Shown piece by piece: positions 43,353-52,267 of a DNA stretch of 64,000 nucleotides; within the stretch, counting starts at the first letter, position 1; every line of letters begins with the position of its first letter. The stretch is taken from positions 1 to 64,000 of the forward strand of contig QHWY01000105.1 of NCBI GenBank assembly GCA_003223875.1, in the 5' to 3' direction. Source of the stretch: Acidobacteriota bacterium. GTDB lineage: Bacteria > Acidobacteriota > Terriglobia > 20CM-2-55-15. Below the pieces are notes generated by a model that made no database searches, was not told where the DNA came from, and worked only from the letters and a program-made list of their open reading frames with translations. Position numbers and translations under genes: made by a program.

Positions 43353-44675
43353 TCATTCCCGCGAACTGGTCAGGATCCGCTGTGCTGCTTTTCTCTCTTC
43401 AACCTCTTTTTTGTAATCCGGTTCGGGCATGTAGTACCAACTGATCCAGGCGGAACCCATTTCGTCCACCGTTCGTTGTCCCCATGTGATCTGCGCATCA
43501 GGATCCGGGTTGAACTTGTTCGCGGCTGTGTTGTCATGCCACGAGATCGAATGCAGAACAGTCCCTTGCGGCAGCAGAGGCGCGGCGTCATCGCGGTAGA
43601 CGTAGTTGATATGCCAATTGAAGTAGAACTTCGCGCAGGACAGCATTTCTACTTTGCCGTTCGGATAGATTGCTTCCAGGCACTCTGCTTTTCCGCGGTT
43701 GTGCATATGAGGTTGGAACGATAGGAGCCGCGCGGGTTTCACGAGTGTGAGATAGCCGTCGGAGCGCACGTTGTCCGTATTGGGGCGAAGGTCGATCTCT
43801 GCCACGCTCACGGTTGTGGAGGAGATCACGTGTTTCGGGACATAACCCTTCGGATAAAACTTCAGACCGAGAGCAACATTGGTTGGTGTCTCCGTACCGA
43901 CCGCATGGAGGTGCAATTGGAAGTTAATTTTCGTTCCTGCCTTGATCAACCGGCCCGATCCTTCTGGAAAGATGTCGCCTTTCTTGCCAATCGCGTACTC
44001 GTTGAGGAAGATTCCCTGCTCGCCCACCTCAAGGGTTCCATCGGTATCGTCGAGTTTGCCGCTGTTGCGGGTCTCAGATGCGGGCTCAACAACTGAGGTT
44101 CTGATATGGTGGATCACCGGGAATCCCTTGACGGGAATGATCTGGACACCTTTTATGTAGCGGTCTTCTGTCAAACCGGGGTCGACCAGGATATCTGGCC
44201 ATTGATCGGGCGCCTTCGCCTTTACAATGACGTCCTTCGGAAGCGTGATGACGCGATCCGGTTCTCCGATCTGCCACGTTTCGTTGTCATTGAACTTAGG
44301 CGCCGGGGGCATATCACCCGGATTGCCTCGAACTGCTCCGCCGTCGACCCACTTCACGATCGTCGCGATTTGATCATCAGTTAAAGAAATGTCGTTGCTG
44401 AAGTACTGCACGCCAACGTTCTTGTCGAGGTGCCAGGGCGGCATCTCTCGCATGAGAACTTTTTCCTTGATCGATCTGGCCCATGGCCTGGCTTCCTCAT
44501 ATGTCATCAATGACATCGGTGCAAACGTGCCGGGGTGGTGGCATATCTGACAGCGCGCCTGAAAGATCGGCGCCACGTCCTTTGTAAAGGTAACCTGGCT
44601 CTGCGCCGATTGCGCGCTCGCAGACACCGCGATCAACAACGTCACAAGCAGAACGGATATAGAAATCGTTCTCAT
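43353..44675 (-). CDS. Exported cytochrome c / PHM-like fusion protein, copy B
   Basis: 440 residues. Signal peptide to about 22, CQICH heme-c motif at 42-46 and MPPWH at 78-82 at the same positions as copy A. The PHM-like His series is HH 189-190, HLH 255-257, PHMH 322-325, and Met in VDEM (406). The conserved closing block NPDPDAQITWGQRTVDEM is also shared. The central region (about 125-235) differs strongly between the copies, which suggests different substrates. No biochemical activity can be assigned from sequence alone. Confidence 0.8.
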   Translation of the reverse strand: MRTISISVLLVTLLIAVSASAQSAQSQVTFTKDVAPIFQARCQICHHPGTFAPMSLMTYEEARPWARSIKEKVLMREMPPWHLDKNVGVQYFSNDISLTDDQIATIVKWVDGGAVRGNPGDMPPAPKFNDNETWQIGEPDRVITLPKDVIVKAKAPDQWPDILVDPGLTEDRYIKGVQIIPVKGFPVIHHIRTSVVEPASETRNSGKLDDTDGTLEVGEQGIFLNEYAIGKKGDIFPEGSGRLIKAGTKINFQLHLHAVGTETPTNVALGLKFYPKGYVPKHVISSTTVSVAEIDLRPNTDNVRSDGYLTLVKPARLLSFQPHMHNRGKAECLEAIYPNGKVEMLSCAKFYFNWHINYVYRDDAAPLLPQGTVLHSISWHDNTAANKFNPDPDAQITWGQRTVDEMGSAWISWYYMPEPDYKKEVEERKAAQRILTSSRE

Positions 44676-44780
44676 GCCTACCTCCGAGAGAGGTCCTTGG
44701 GTATTTTGTCAGTCTTCCTCCTGTTCTTATATCCAACGTTCCTGTTATATGCAAATTGTTTCGGAACCGGCAAAAAGGAA

Positions 44781-44968
44781 TAGCCACAAAGAGGGCTTTG
44801 CACAAAAAATCCTGGGCGGTAATAGACCGCCCCTACAGCTTGGGGTGCGCAACTGTAGGGGCGCTCTATGAGCGCCCGCGATGTATTTTTTGTGCAAAGC
44901 CCACAAAGAGGCACAAAAATCACAAGGTATTCCCATTCTTGTGTTTTTTGTGCCTTTTTGTGGCCAAT
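44781..44968. repeat. GCCACAAA/GGCACAAA inverted repeat, interrupted by the 106-bp element
   Basis: AGCCACAAAGAGGCACAAAA on the left (split by the insertion) faces TTTTTTGTGCCTTTTTGTGG on the right. It fills most of the 344-bp gap between the divergent copy B cytochrome gene and the flavoprotein gene; no gene is seen here. Confidence 0.55.
44795..44900. mobile_element. 106-bp MITE-like element with 11-bp target duplication
   Basis: The 16-bp terminal inverted repeat GCTTTGCACAAAAAAT (44795-44810) / ATTTTTTGTGCAAAGC (44885-44900) is perfect. The direct repeat CCACAAAGAGG flanks it exactly (44784-44794 and 44901-44911). The interior is two GCGGT/ACCGC and GCGCTC/GAGCGC palindromes of the family at 2280-2401. 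Removing the element restores an uninterrupted GCCACAAAGAGGCACAAAA repeat. No coding capacity. Confidence 0.75.
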
Positions 44969-45019
44969 AATTCTTTCGTTGATGTAAATTGCTTTTCACC
45001 ACTTCTCGAGGACAGAAAC

Positions 45020-46678
45020 ATGGCCAAGAAAAACGACTCTTTCAATCCAAGCCGAAGAAAATTCATTAAGGGCGCCGCCCTCACTGTCGGCACGACCGGT
45101 CTGGCCGGCGCTGGCCAGGAAGTCAATGCCGCGCCGCAGGCCCGAGTCCAATGGGACAGAACAGCGGATGTGGTCGTTATCGGAGCGGGAGCCTCGGGTC
45201 TGCCCGCAGCGATCATGGCGCGCGATCGGAGCGCCACCGTAATCCTCATCGATGCCAATCATGATATTGGCGGACACGCGATGTTGAGCGGCGGAAGAGT
45301 CCCACTGGGCGGCGGGACAAGTCTCCAAAAAAAATACGGGATCGTCGATTCGGCGGATCAGGTTTATCTGGACCACACGAATCACAAGAACCGCGAGGTC
45401 CGGTATGGTGATAGGGATCTTGTCCGGATGTGGGCCGACGAGAACGTCGCCACGTTCGAATTCCTCATCGAAAATGGCGTCAAGTTCGTCGATGAAAAAC
45501 CCGAAGTGGTGAATGGAGGAGAAGTCCCTCGTCTTTTCGTGGCGAAGGTATATTCGGACGATCTTAGTGAAACCATCAACGGGAGACCGGGGTCGGGTCT
45601 GGTGCGTCCCTTGGAAAAAAGCGCACGAGCCAAGGGAGTGGAAATTCTCCTGAAGCACCGCATGACCAAAATCATCAGAGAAAATCCGACTTCGGGAAGA
45701 GTGCTTGGAATCACAGCCGTCTTCGAAAACAAGAACGTGAACATCCGCGCGCGGAAGGGTGTGATCATCGCGACCGGCGGCCATACGAGCAATGTCGCTT
45801 TTCGCAGGATGTTTGATCCGCGGCTGACCGAAGAATACCAGGTTGCAGGTGAACCTTGGACGAAACAGAACGCCGACGGAGAAATGCTAGCGATGGACAT
45901 CGGCGCCTCACTTTGGGCGACATCCAATCAGAGTAACGAGGGCGGCCGTGGCGTGACCAAGACACGTCATATTGGAGTCCGTTATGGTTACGAGAATCTC
46001 AGATGGGAACCCCAGAGCCCGATGTTTGCGCAGGCCGGCGGTTCCGGACTCACGGTTCGCAGTTTTCAGAATCTGATCCTGGTGAACCAGATGGGGCAGC
46101 GATTCTGGGACGAGATGGACAATTCATACGCGTTTCTTTCCGCTTGTCTCGGAACCAACGGCAATCTCGGACGCGACGGAAAGGCAAACGGCGGCGGGCC
46201 AATCTGGGCGATCTTCGACTCCGACGCTGTAGCACGCGAGAAGTGGGATCCCAAACCTCCAAATGTGGATCTGAACGGATGGTTCTTCAGTGCGGACACT
46301 ATCGGGGAATTAGCCGGCAAAATCAAAAATCCTTATCAAAGGCACCCTGTTTCACCCAGCGTGCTGGAGCAAACGGTCAATAAGTACAACGGCTATGTGG
46401 ATGCAGGAAAAGACTCGCAGTTCGGAAAGCCAGGTCCAATGTACAAGATTCAAAGACCACCGTTCTACGCGGCATGGTCCACGCCTATCCTTCACGACAC
46501 GCTGACCGGCCTCAAGATCAATACGAAATGCCAGATCATCGATCGCAATAACCAGGTCATCCCTGGCCTGTACGCCTGCGGGGAATCGGCCGGTGGATTT
46601 GCTTTGCACGGGCTGCCGAGAGTTACCGTCTTTGGCCGTGTCGCCGGCCGTGAAGCCGCAAGCGCCAATGCCTCCTGA
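45020..46678 (+). CDS. Tat-exported FAD-dependent oxidoreductase (fumarate reductase / ketosteroid dehydrogenase-like)
   Basis: 552 residues from ATG 45020 with GAGGA 8 nt upstream. A twin-arginine signal SRRKFIKGAALTVG (11-24) precedes the FAD-binding VVVIGAGASGLPAAI (51-65) and a second dinucleotide-fold block ending GLYACGESAGG. The family reduces or dehydrogenates double bonds (fumarate, urocanate, steroid rings). No heme domain is on the chain, so an external electron carrier is needed; the neighbouring c-type proteins are candidates. The substrate is unknown. Confidence 0.85.
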   Translation: MAKKNDSFNPSRRKFIKGAALTVGTTGLAGAGQEVNAAPQARVQWDRTADVVVIGAGASGLPAAIMARDRSATVILIDANHDIGGHAMLSGGRVPLGGGTSLQKKYGIVDSADQVYLDHTNHKNREVRYGDRDLVRMWADENVATFEFLIENGVKFVDEKPEVVNGGEVPRLFVAKVYSDDLSETINGRPGSGLVRPLEKSARAKGVEILLKHRMTKIIRENPTSGRVLGITAVFENKNVNIRARKGVIIATGGHTSNVAFRRMFDPRLTEEYQVAGEPWTKQNADGEMLAMDIGASLWATSNQSNEGGRGVTKTRHIGVRYGYENLRWEPQSPMFAQAGGSGLTVRSFQNLILVNQMGQRFWDEMDNSYAFLSACLGTNGNLGRDGKANGGGPIWAIFDSDAVAREKWDPKPPNVDLNGWFFSADTIGELAGKIKNPYQRHPVSPSVLEQTVNKYNGYVDAGKDSQFGKPGPMYKIQRPPFYAAWSTPILHDTLTGLKINTKCQIIDRNNQVIPGLYACGESAGGFALHGLPRVTVFGRVAGREAASANAS

Positions 46679-47270
46679 AGATGTAGAAGCCGGAGAACAC
46701 AAGGCGAGCATTGCGGTCTGGGAGCTCGTCTCTCCTCTGGTGATCGGCCGCACAACGAAAATTAAAGTGGGAGCGAAGTGCTCGGCCGGCTGTCAACTCA
46801 CGGATCATGAAATCTCGATCCACGACGCTGCCGGCCAAGTGATCGCCCGCGCCGGTTTTGGTGCTACAGCTTGGCCGGGCACGAGCGGTCTCTATTGGGT
46901 GGACATCGAATTCCGCGCTCCCACGGAAGCCGGCACTCATACGTTTTCGGTCGAGTGCGAACACGGCGAGGCTTACTCCGAATTTAGCTTCATCACCGTC
47001 GAACCGCCCGAACACAGCCTGACAATCCAGATCTACGACAAGGCCACAAAAGAACCCATCCCTGAAGTGGAAATCCGGCTCGGTGTCTATCGAAGCATCA
47101 GCAATGAACGAGGCCTTGCGAGAATAGATGCGCCGAAAGGCAGCTACACCCTCACTGCTTGGAAGCTTGGATACGACCTCTTTTCAACCGAGCTCAATAT
47201 CACCAGTACAGTCGCGATTGAGGTTGAAATCGCCGTTGAGCCTGAGCCCGCGCAGCCCTACTGGATGTAA
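46668..47270 (+). CDS. Two-domain beta-sandwich protein coupled to the flavoenzyme
   Basis: 200 residues from ATG 46668, overlapping the flavoprotein gene by 11 nt. The N-terminal half is an Ig-like sandwich with Cys residues (KCSAGCQLTDHEISIHD, later VECEHGEAYSEF). The C-terminal half is carboxypeptidase-regulatory-like (LTIQIYDKATKEPIPEVEIR, GSYTLTAWKLGYD). There is no signal peptide, so it may be cytoplasmic or co-exported with the Tat partner. The function is not recognised; coupling suggests an accessory or docking role. Confidence 0.65.
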   Translation: MPPEDVEAGEHKASIAVWELVSPLVIGRTTKIKVGAKCSAGCQLTDHEISIHDAAGQVIARAGFGATAWPGTSGLYWVDIEFRAPTEAGTHTFSVECEHGEAYSEFSFITVEPPEHSLTIQIYDKATKEPIPEVEIRLGVYRSISNERGLARIDAPKGSYTLTAWKLGYDLFSTELNITSTVAIEVEIAVEPEPAQPYWM

Positions 47271-48079
47271 ACCGCGTTCGGCCGTTCGTTCAGCTCGATG
47301 TAAGTTCCCCACGGATCGTAAATGAACGCGAGCGCGCCGCCGGTCTGCGGATTCCTCGTCAACGGACGATCGAGCTTGATGCCCGCTGCTTCGAGCTTTT
47401 TGCAGAACGCCTCGAGGTTCTGAACATCGAAGCCGATGTGATCGAGAATGCGGCCCCTGGTCGTGACAGCCGGGCCGTCGGCTTTGGAAAACGTCAGGTT
47501 CACGCCGGGAAGATCGGCAGCCTGATTCTGTCCCCGCGTCCCGGGTTTCGCGCCAAACGTCTTTGCGTACCACGCCTGGATTTGCGGTATGACCGACTCG
47601 GGCACGTTGAAGTGGACGTGATGATGCTGGATCGGGAACTTCTGGTCCTTGTTTTCCAAGATCTCAATGCGCAATTCGTCGCCTGTCACTACAAACGCCT
47701 GATCGGTTCTGCCGTTGCCGCCGGGAAGGACCGGCACGCCCGCAGCTTTCCAAGCTTTGACGGATTCCTGGACGTTTTTCACAGTGAATCCGACATGGTT
47801 CACAATTGAACCCACGGTGCCGCCTTTCGGCGGTGGCGTCCCCGCTGCCTGGTGCAAAATCACGAGCACGCCGGGGAACCGCACGGTTTCAAAGTTTCCG
47901 CCTTTGACTTCGGTGCCGCCCATCGCAAGAAAGATCTTCTTATTTGCGGCGACATCCCGGCTATTGAGATGCCAATGGCCCATAGTCACACCGGCTTCAT
48001 TTGGCGGGAATGCCTGTGCCCACGCGGTGCCGGCGGAAAAACTCAAAATGAGACACAAAACTAGGATCAGTCTTTTCAT
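47258..48079 (-). CDS. Exported VOC (glyoxalase/dioxygenase fold) protein
   Basis: 273 residues. Signal peptide (RLILVLCLILSFSAGTAWAQ), then two tandem VOC modules: GHWHLNSRDVAANKKIFLAM with IVNHVGFTVKNVQ, and HHHVHFNVPES with ILDHIGFDVQNLEAF and FIYDPWGTYIELNE. His and Glu residues at metal positions are present. Whether it is a dioxygenase, lyase or binding protein is not clear. Its 3' end overlaps the convergent upstream gene by 13 nt. Confidence 0.82.
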   Translation of the reverse strand: MKRLILVLCLILSFSAGTAWAQAFPPNEAGVTMGHWHLNSRDVAANKKIFLAMGGTEVKGGNFETVRFPGVLVILHQAAGTPPPKGGTVGSIVNHVGFTVKNVQESVKAWKAAGVPVLPGGNGRTDQAFVVTGDELRIEILENKDQKFPIQHHHVHFNVPESVIPQIQAWYAKTFGAKPGTRGQNQAADLPGVNLTFSKADGPAVTTRGRILDHIGFDVQNLEAFCKKLEAAGIKLDRPLTRNPQTGGALAFIYDPWGTYIELNERPNAVYIQ

Positions 48080-48108
48080 CGTTTGCTCCTTGTCGGTAGC
48101 TCCAACTG

Positions 48109-48210
48109 AGAATTGAAAATTGATTGATGAGTAATGATTAATCGACTTGGTAAATCGCAGATTTTTAGAAGTGCGTTAATCATTCGTCACTAATCAATTC
48201 TCAATTCTCA
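48109..48210. repeat. Inverted repeat between VOC gene and FMN oxidase gene
   Basis: GAGAATTGAAAATTGATTGA on the left pairs with TCACTAATCAATTCTCAATTCTC on the right (end 48210) with few mismatches. AT-rich, non-coding, located upstream of the VOC gene and downstream of the oxidase gene. Confidence 0.55.
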
Positions 48211-48226
48211 TTTTGAGAAAGTCTCC

Positions 48227-49468
48227 TCAGATCTTCCAATCGGGTGTTGCGATGTACGAGCGGTTGATATCCGCTACCGTGCGCGTTCCGCAATTGCCCA
48301 TGACTAGCTTCAGCTCGCCCTGCAGAATCTCGATGACACGATCGACACCTGCCTGACCGAAAGCACCGAGTCCCCATAGGAATGGCCGGCCTACGCCAAC
48401 CGCCTTCGCGCCAAGCGCGAGCGCTTTGAATATGTCTGTTCCGCGGCGGAATCCGCCGTCCACGAAGACCGGAACGCGATTGCCGACTTCACCGACCACT
48501 TCGGGCAGCGCCTCGAGTGTAGAACGCAGCGTTTCGGTAGCGCGTCCGCCGTGGTTGGATACGAGAATGCCGTCGAAGCCATGCTCGATCGCCAGGCGCG
48601 CATCTTCATGCGTGTCGATGCCTTTGATGACGAGTTTTCCGCGCCAGAATTTTCTGAGCTGATCGACGAATTCCCAATCCATAGCAGGATTCGGAGCGCG
48701 CACGCCAGTCATATCGATACCTTTGAACATCGCGCGCTCGCCGACCGGCCCTGGAGGCTGACCCGAGCCGTGGTGGCATGAAGCGCATTGGGTCAGATCC
48801 TTCGGACGCGTGCGCATATAGGTTTCACTGTTGCGGCCGGTAATGTTATCAACTGTTAGCAACACGACTGTCGAACCGGCCGCCTGAACGCGCCGAAGCA
48901 ATTGTTCGCACGCTTCCCACTTGCTCGGTGCATAGAGCTGATACCAGACCGGACGCCCCAAAGCTTTGTTCACGTCTTCGATCGGCGTTGAAGTCATCGT
49001 CGAGAGGCACTGCAGTGTGCCGCGGCCGCGGGCTGCGCGGGCGACAGATACCTCGCCGTCCATGTAAAAGCCCCGCTCGCCGCCCGTAGGACACAAGAAA
49101 ATCGGGCTGTCGTAAACGGTGCCGAACAATTCCACGCGCGTATCGACGAGAGTTGCATTGTGCAAGCGGCGCGGCCGTAGCTGGACGTGCTTGAAGATCT
49201 CACGATTCGCCCGGAGCGTCGCGTCATCGTCGACGCCACTGGCCATGTATGCCCAATGACCTGGGTGTACCTTCCGGTGCGCCGCTTCTTCGAAGTCCAA
49301 CACGTTGAGCGCACTTGCCGGATCGTTGATGACCTCAGGAGTCTGCGCCGACGCTCCTGGGAGGCGCACGAAAGCACCTATTCCGCCGGCGGCTGCGACA
49401 TAGGGACTCGCAGCCAAGAATTTGAGAAATTCGCGACGCGCTAATAGAGTAGAAGGATGGTTCTTCAT
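48227..49468 (-). CDS. Exported FMN-dependent alpha-hydroxyacid oxidase with a CxxCH motif
   Basis: 413 residues from ATG 49468. Twin-arginine-like signal (ARREFLKFLAASPYVAAAGG). FMN TIM-barrel residues are in place: AYMASG (Tyr74), YQLYAP, TVDN (Asp207), GRNSE (Arg212), VIKGI (Lys282), SNHGGR (His306, Arg309) and VDGGFRRGTDIFKAL. Oxidises L-lactate, glycolate or a similar 2-hydroxyacid. The loop before the barrel's second half contains QCASCHHG (Cys228, Cys231, His232), a heme-c type motif not expected in this family. It may instead bind metal. Confidence 0.85.
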   Translation of the reverse strand: MKNHPSTLLARREFLKFLAASPYVAAAGGIGAFVRLPGASAQTPEVINDPASALNVLDFEEAAHRKVHPGHWAYMASGVDDDATLRANREIFKHVQLRPRRLHNATLVDTRVELFGTVYDSPIFLCPTGGERGFYMDGEVSVARAARGRGTLQCLSTMTSTPIEDVNKALGRPVWYQLYAPSKWEACEQLLRRVQAAGSTVVLLTVDNITGRNSETYMRTRPKDLTQCASCHHGSGQPPGPVGERAMFKGIDMTGVRAPNPAMDWEFVDQLRKFWRGKLVIKGIDTHEDARLAIEHGFDGILVSNHGGRATETLRSTLEALPEVVGEVGNRVPVFVDGGFRRGTDIFKALALGAKAVGVGRPFLWGLGAFGQAGVDRVIEILQGELKLVMGNCGTRTVADINRSYIATPDWKI

Positions 49469-49579
49469 GGGGGCTGATTCTAACTCCGATTGCCGTATTT
49501 GCGAAAGAATCGGCGCGATGGAATAATCGCCGCATGCGATATCTAACAATCTGTCTTCTGATAAGCGGTAATGTGTTGC

Positions 49580-49585
49580 TACAAT
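49580..49585 (+). promoter_or_regulatory. Candidate -10 for efp
   Basis: TACAAT lies about 35 nt upstream of the efp start, with AGGGGAG in the leader. No clear -35 is visible. Confidence 0.35.
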
Positions 49586-49620
49586 AGCCGTTTTCACTAA
49601 ACAAGGGGAGCCTGTCTGTA

Positions 49621-50184
49621 ATGATTCAAGCAACACAACTGCGCCGTGGAAACACAATTCTAATGAACGGCGAACTTTACCAGGTGGTGGATTATCAGCA
49701 CATCACGCCCGGAAACTGGCGAGGAATGGTGCAAACCAAACTACGCAAGCTGAGCACGGGAGCGATTATCGATCACCGGTTCCGCTCGGAAGACCGTGTC
49801 GAGCGGGCCGTGCTGGACGAACGCGAGATGGAATATCTCTACAAGGATGGAACCGATCACTATTTCATGGATACCGAGAATTACGAACAAATCCATCTCA
49901 GCGAGGAAGTCCTCGGCGACGCAGTCAACTATCTGGTCGCAAATTCGAAAATCAAAGTCGATTTCTATGAAGGCAGCCCCCTAGGCGTGGAGCTTCCCAT
50001 GACAATGGATCTTCGCGTTGTGGAGACTGATCCGGGAATGCCTTCTGCCACCGTCAGCAATGTTCTAAAGCCAGCCAAACTGGAAACTGGATTGGTCGTC
50101 GGCGTACCGCACTTCGTTCAACAGGGCGAGGTAATCCGCGTGGACACCGCTGAAGGAAAATACGTCGAGCGCGTCCGGGGTTAA
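49621..50184 (+). CDS. efp: Elongation factor P with an asparagine at the loop tip
   Basis: 187 residues in three OB/KOW domains. EF-P relieves ribosome stalling at polyproline. Domain I reads VVDYQHITPGNWRGMVQTKL. The residue aligned with modified Lys34 of E. coli (after PG) is Asn32, with Arg34 two places on, so neither the beta-lysyl nor the simple rhamnosyl-Arg setting is obvious. The C-terminal VGVPHFVQQGEVIRVDT is standard. A monocistronic gene, divergent from the oxidase. Confidence 0.95.
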   Translation: MIQATQLRRGNTILMNGELYQVVDYQHITPGNWRGMVQTKLRKLSTGAIIDHRFRSEDRVERAVLDEREMEYLYKDGTDHYFMDTENYEQIHLSEEVLGDAVNYLVANSKIKVDFYEGSPLGVELPMTMDLRVVETDPGMPSATVSNVLKPAKLETGLVVGVPHFVQQGEVIRVDTAEGKYVERVRG

Positions 50185-50190
50185 GAATTA

Positions 50191-50236
50191 GCCATAAAGA
50201 GGCAAAGTCACCCAAAATGTTTCTGCCTTTTTGTGG
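50191..50236. terminator. Terminator-like inverted repeat between efp and selA
   Basis: GCCATAAAGAGGCAAA and TTTCTGCCTTTTTGTGG face each other between convergent genes and end in a T-rich stretch. A member of the GCCACAAA/GGCACAAA family. Confidence 0.5.
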
Positions 50237-50242
50237 ATTTTC

Positions 50243-51610
50243 TTATCCTGTAATCTTACGAATATTGGCGAGGAGATCGTCTTCGTCGGTCGTGAATATG
50301 GTTCGGAAATCCAGAACTACGCGGCCTTCTTCGAGTCTCACAATAACGGGGGGATTGGAATTACGAAGGCGGCGTTCCAGTTCCGCATCCGAGAATCCGG
50401 GAAAATCCAGCGCGACCCCCCAGGACGGCACATAGGTTTCGGGAGCGGAGCCACCGCCAACGACCGACTTGAGCTCGACCGGCTTTGCGTTTCCTCCTAC
50501 GCGCCGGGCAAAGGATTCGGCACGATTTTTGAGGTCGGCGGCGCTCGCCTGCAACATCCGCAAGACCGGAATCTCCTCCGTTTTGCCGCGTAAGTAAGCG
50601 CGGAGAACAAACTCCAGAACCGAGATCGTCAGCTTATCCACACGCAGGGCGCGGAACAGCGGATTCTGCCGAATCTTTTCGACATAGAGTTTTTTCCCCG
50701 CGATGATGCCGGCCTGCGGTCCACCCAGAAGTTTGTCTCCACTAAACGAAATCACGTCAATACCCGCATGGATGCTGCCGGCGGCAACGGGCTCATCAGC
50801 GATGCCGAGCGATCTGGGGTCGGCGACGCACCCGCTTCCCAAGTCTTCAAACGTCGGAATGTTGTGCCGCTTACCCAATTCAACAAACTCTTCCAGCGAC
50901 GGCCGCTCCGTGAAACCCATCATCCGGAAATTGCTGGGGTGCACACGGAGCAACAGACGCGTATTGTCATTGATGGCCTTTTCGTAATCTTTGATGCGGG
51001 TGCGGTTCGTCGTGCCGACTTCGCGCAAGCGGGCGCCACTACGCGCCATGATTTCAGGAATGCGGAATGAATCCCCAATCTCGATCTGTTCTCCGCGAGA
51101 AACGATCACTTCCCCACCTTCGCCCAGCGTGTTCAATACAAGAAGAACCGCGGCGGCATTGTTATTCACCACGATGGCCGCTTCGCACCCGACCAACTGG
51201 CGGAGGATTCTGTCGATGTGAACATCACGCTTTCCGCGCTTGCCCTGTTGCACGTCGAATTCAAGATTCGAATAGCCGGCGGACACAAGATGTAAGTGTT
51301 CAATGGCTCCCTCCGGCAGTGGCGCACGGCCAAGATTGGTGTGCAGAACAACGCCGGACGCATTGATGACACGCCGCAGAGAAGGCTCCAGCGACTCGCG
51401 TATGCGGTGCGCAACCTTACCGGCAATCGCGGAAGTCAATTCGGCTCGAGACGCCGGAGATTTGGATTGCGCGAGGTCACGGCGCGTCTCACTAAGCACG
51501 TTATCGAGAATCTCCGTGACGAAAGGCTGGTCCACGATGTCGCGGAACGCCGCGAGTTCCTCCGCCCGAAGCACGTCGTTCACTGGTGGGATTTGGCGCA
51601 GCGCTTCCAT
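50243..51610 (-). CDS. selA: L-seryl-tRNA(Sec) selenium transferase
   Basis: 455 residues, PLP enzyme. [34 protein letters not shown] and the Schiff-base Lys in [14 protein letters not shown] are diagnostic. Converts Ser-tRNA-Sec to Sec-tRNA-Sec, so the organism probably makes selenoproteins. selB, selC and selD are not in this window. It is divergent from the 51665 gene, whose promoter lies inside the first codons of selA or just upstream. Confidence 0.95.
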   Translation of the reverse strand: MEALRQIPPVNDVLRAEELAAFRDIVDQPFVTEILDNVLSETRRDLAQSKSPASRAELTSAIAGKVAHRIRESLEPSLRRVINASGVVLHTNLGRAPLPEGAIEHLHLVSAGYSNLEFDVQQGKRGKRDVHIDRILRQLVGCEAAIVVNNNAAAVLLVLNTLGEGGEVIVSRGEQIEIGDSFRIPEIMARSGARLREVGTTNRTRIKDYEKAINDNTRLLLRVHPSNFRMMGFTERPSLEEFVELGKRHNIPTFEDLGSGCVADPRSLGIADEPVAAGSIHAGIDVISFSGDKLLGGPQAGIIAGKKLYVEKIRQNPLFRALRVDKLTISVLEFVLRAYLRGKTEEIPVLRMLQASAADLKNRAESFARRVGGNAKPVELKSVVGGGSAPETYVPSWGVALDFPGFSDAELERRLRNSNPPVIVRLEEGRVVLDFRTIFTTDEDDLLANIRKITG

Positions 51611-51649
51611 AAATTTGGAGCCGCTATTTCAGCACACGAAGACTTGATT

Positions 51650-51655
51650 TACAAT
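51650..51655 (+). promoter_or_regulatory. -10 element of the exported hypothetical gene, near-leaderless
   Basis: TACAAT ends 9 nt before ATG 51665 with no Shine-Dalgarno. Confidence 0.35.
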
Positions 51656-51664
51656 TGCCACTCA

Positions 51665-52267
51665 ATGTCGATGTTGATCACGCGCGCCGCGTTACTGTTT
51701 CTGTTTTCTTTACTCATTTTTCCGTTCGAAGCGGCCGCGTGGCCGCGATCGACACTGCCCAAAATTCTCCGCGACGCGGCGTTGCCCCTGCCAAAAAGTC
51801 TCAGCATGCTCTTAAAAGATTTTGAACCAATTATGTTGGAGCCGTGTCGAGACATGCCGGTGGAAGAAGCGGTAAACATCGCCGTTGCGGAATTGAAGAA
51901 GAAACGAGGCAATCTGGCCGCCTCGGTCGCCGCCATACGGGACGCCGGATGCGCGGTGGCGACATTAAATGATCCTCAGCTCGATTCGCTTGTTGCGGCT
52001 GAAGCCGCAAAGTTTGCGGTCGTTTTTTATGGGTATCATCAACTCATTACGGATGGTGACCTTGCAGGTTTCCTGAACGCCCGCCGGGAAGAGCGCGAGC
52101 GCCTGTTTACGCGGCTTCGGCGTTCTTCGGAACTGCCGGACCGCAACAACGTGATCGAAACATCATCTCAATTTGGGATTGCCTCCATCGCGTATTCACA
52201 CGCCGTCACCGATGTGGCAAATGTCTGGTATCTGATCTGGAAGACAGTGAACGGCGACCTGAAATAA
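51665..52267 (+). CDS. Exported hypothetical protein
   Basis: 200 residues from ATG 51665. Signal peptide ([22 protein letters not shown]), then an all-helical mature part containing [38 protein letters not shown] and [21 protein letters not shown]. Two Cys and several His are present but no known motif. The longer frame from 51296 lies antisense to selA and was not used. The function is unknown. Confidence 0.7.
   Translation: MSMLITRAALLFLFSLLIFPFEAAAWPRSTLPKILRDAALPLPKSLSMLLKDFEPIMLEPCRDMPVEEAVNIAVAELKKKRGNLAASVAAIRDAGCAVATLNDPQLDSLVAAEAAKFAVVFYGYHQLITDGDLAGFLNARREERERLFTRLRRSSELPDRNNVIETSSQFGIASIAYSHAVTDVANVWYLIWKTVNGDLK

Noticed and set aside
44756-45019. N-terminal extension of the flavoprotein
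   Set aside because: It translates the two nested repeats. The Tat signal and an SD mark ATG 45020 as the start.
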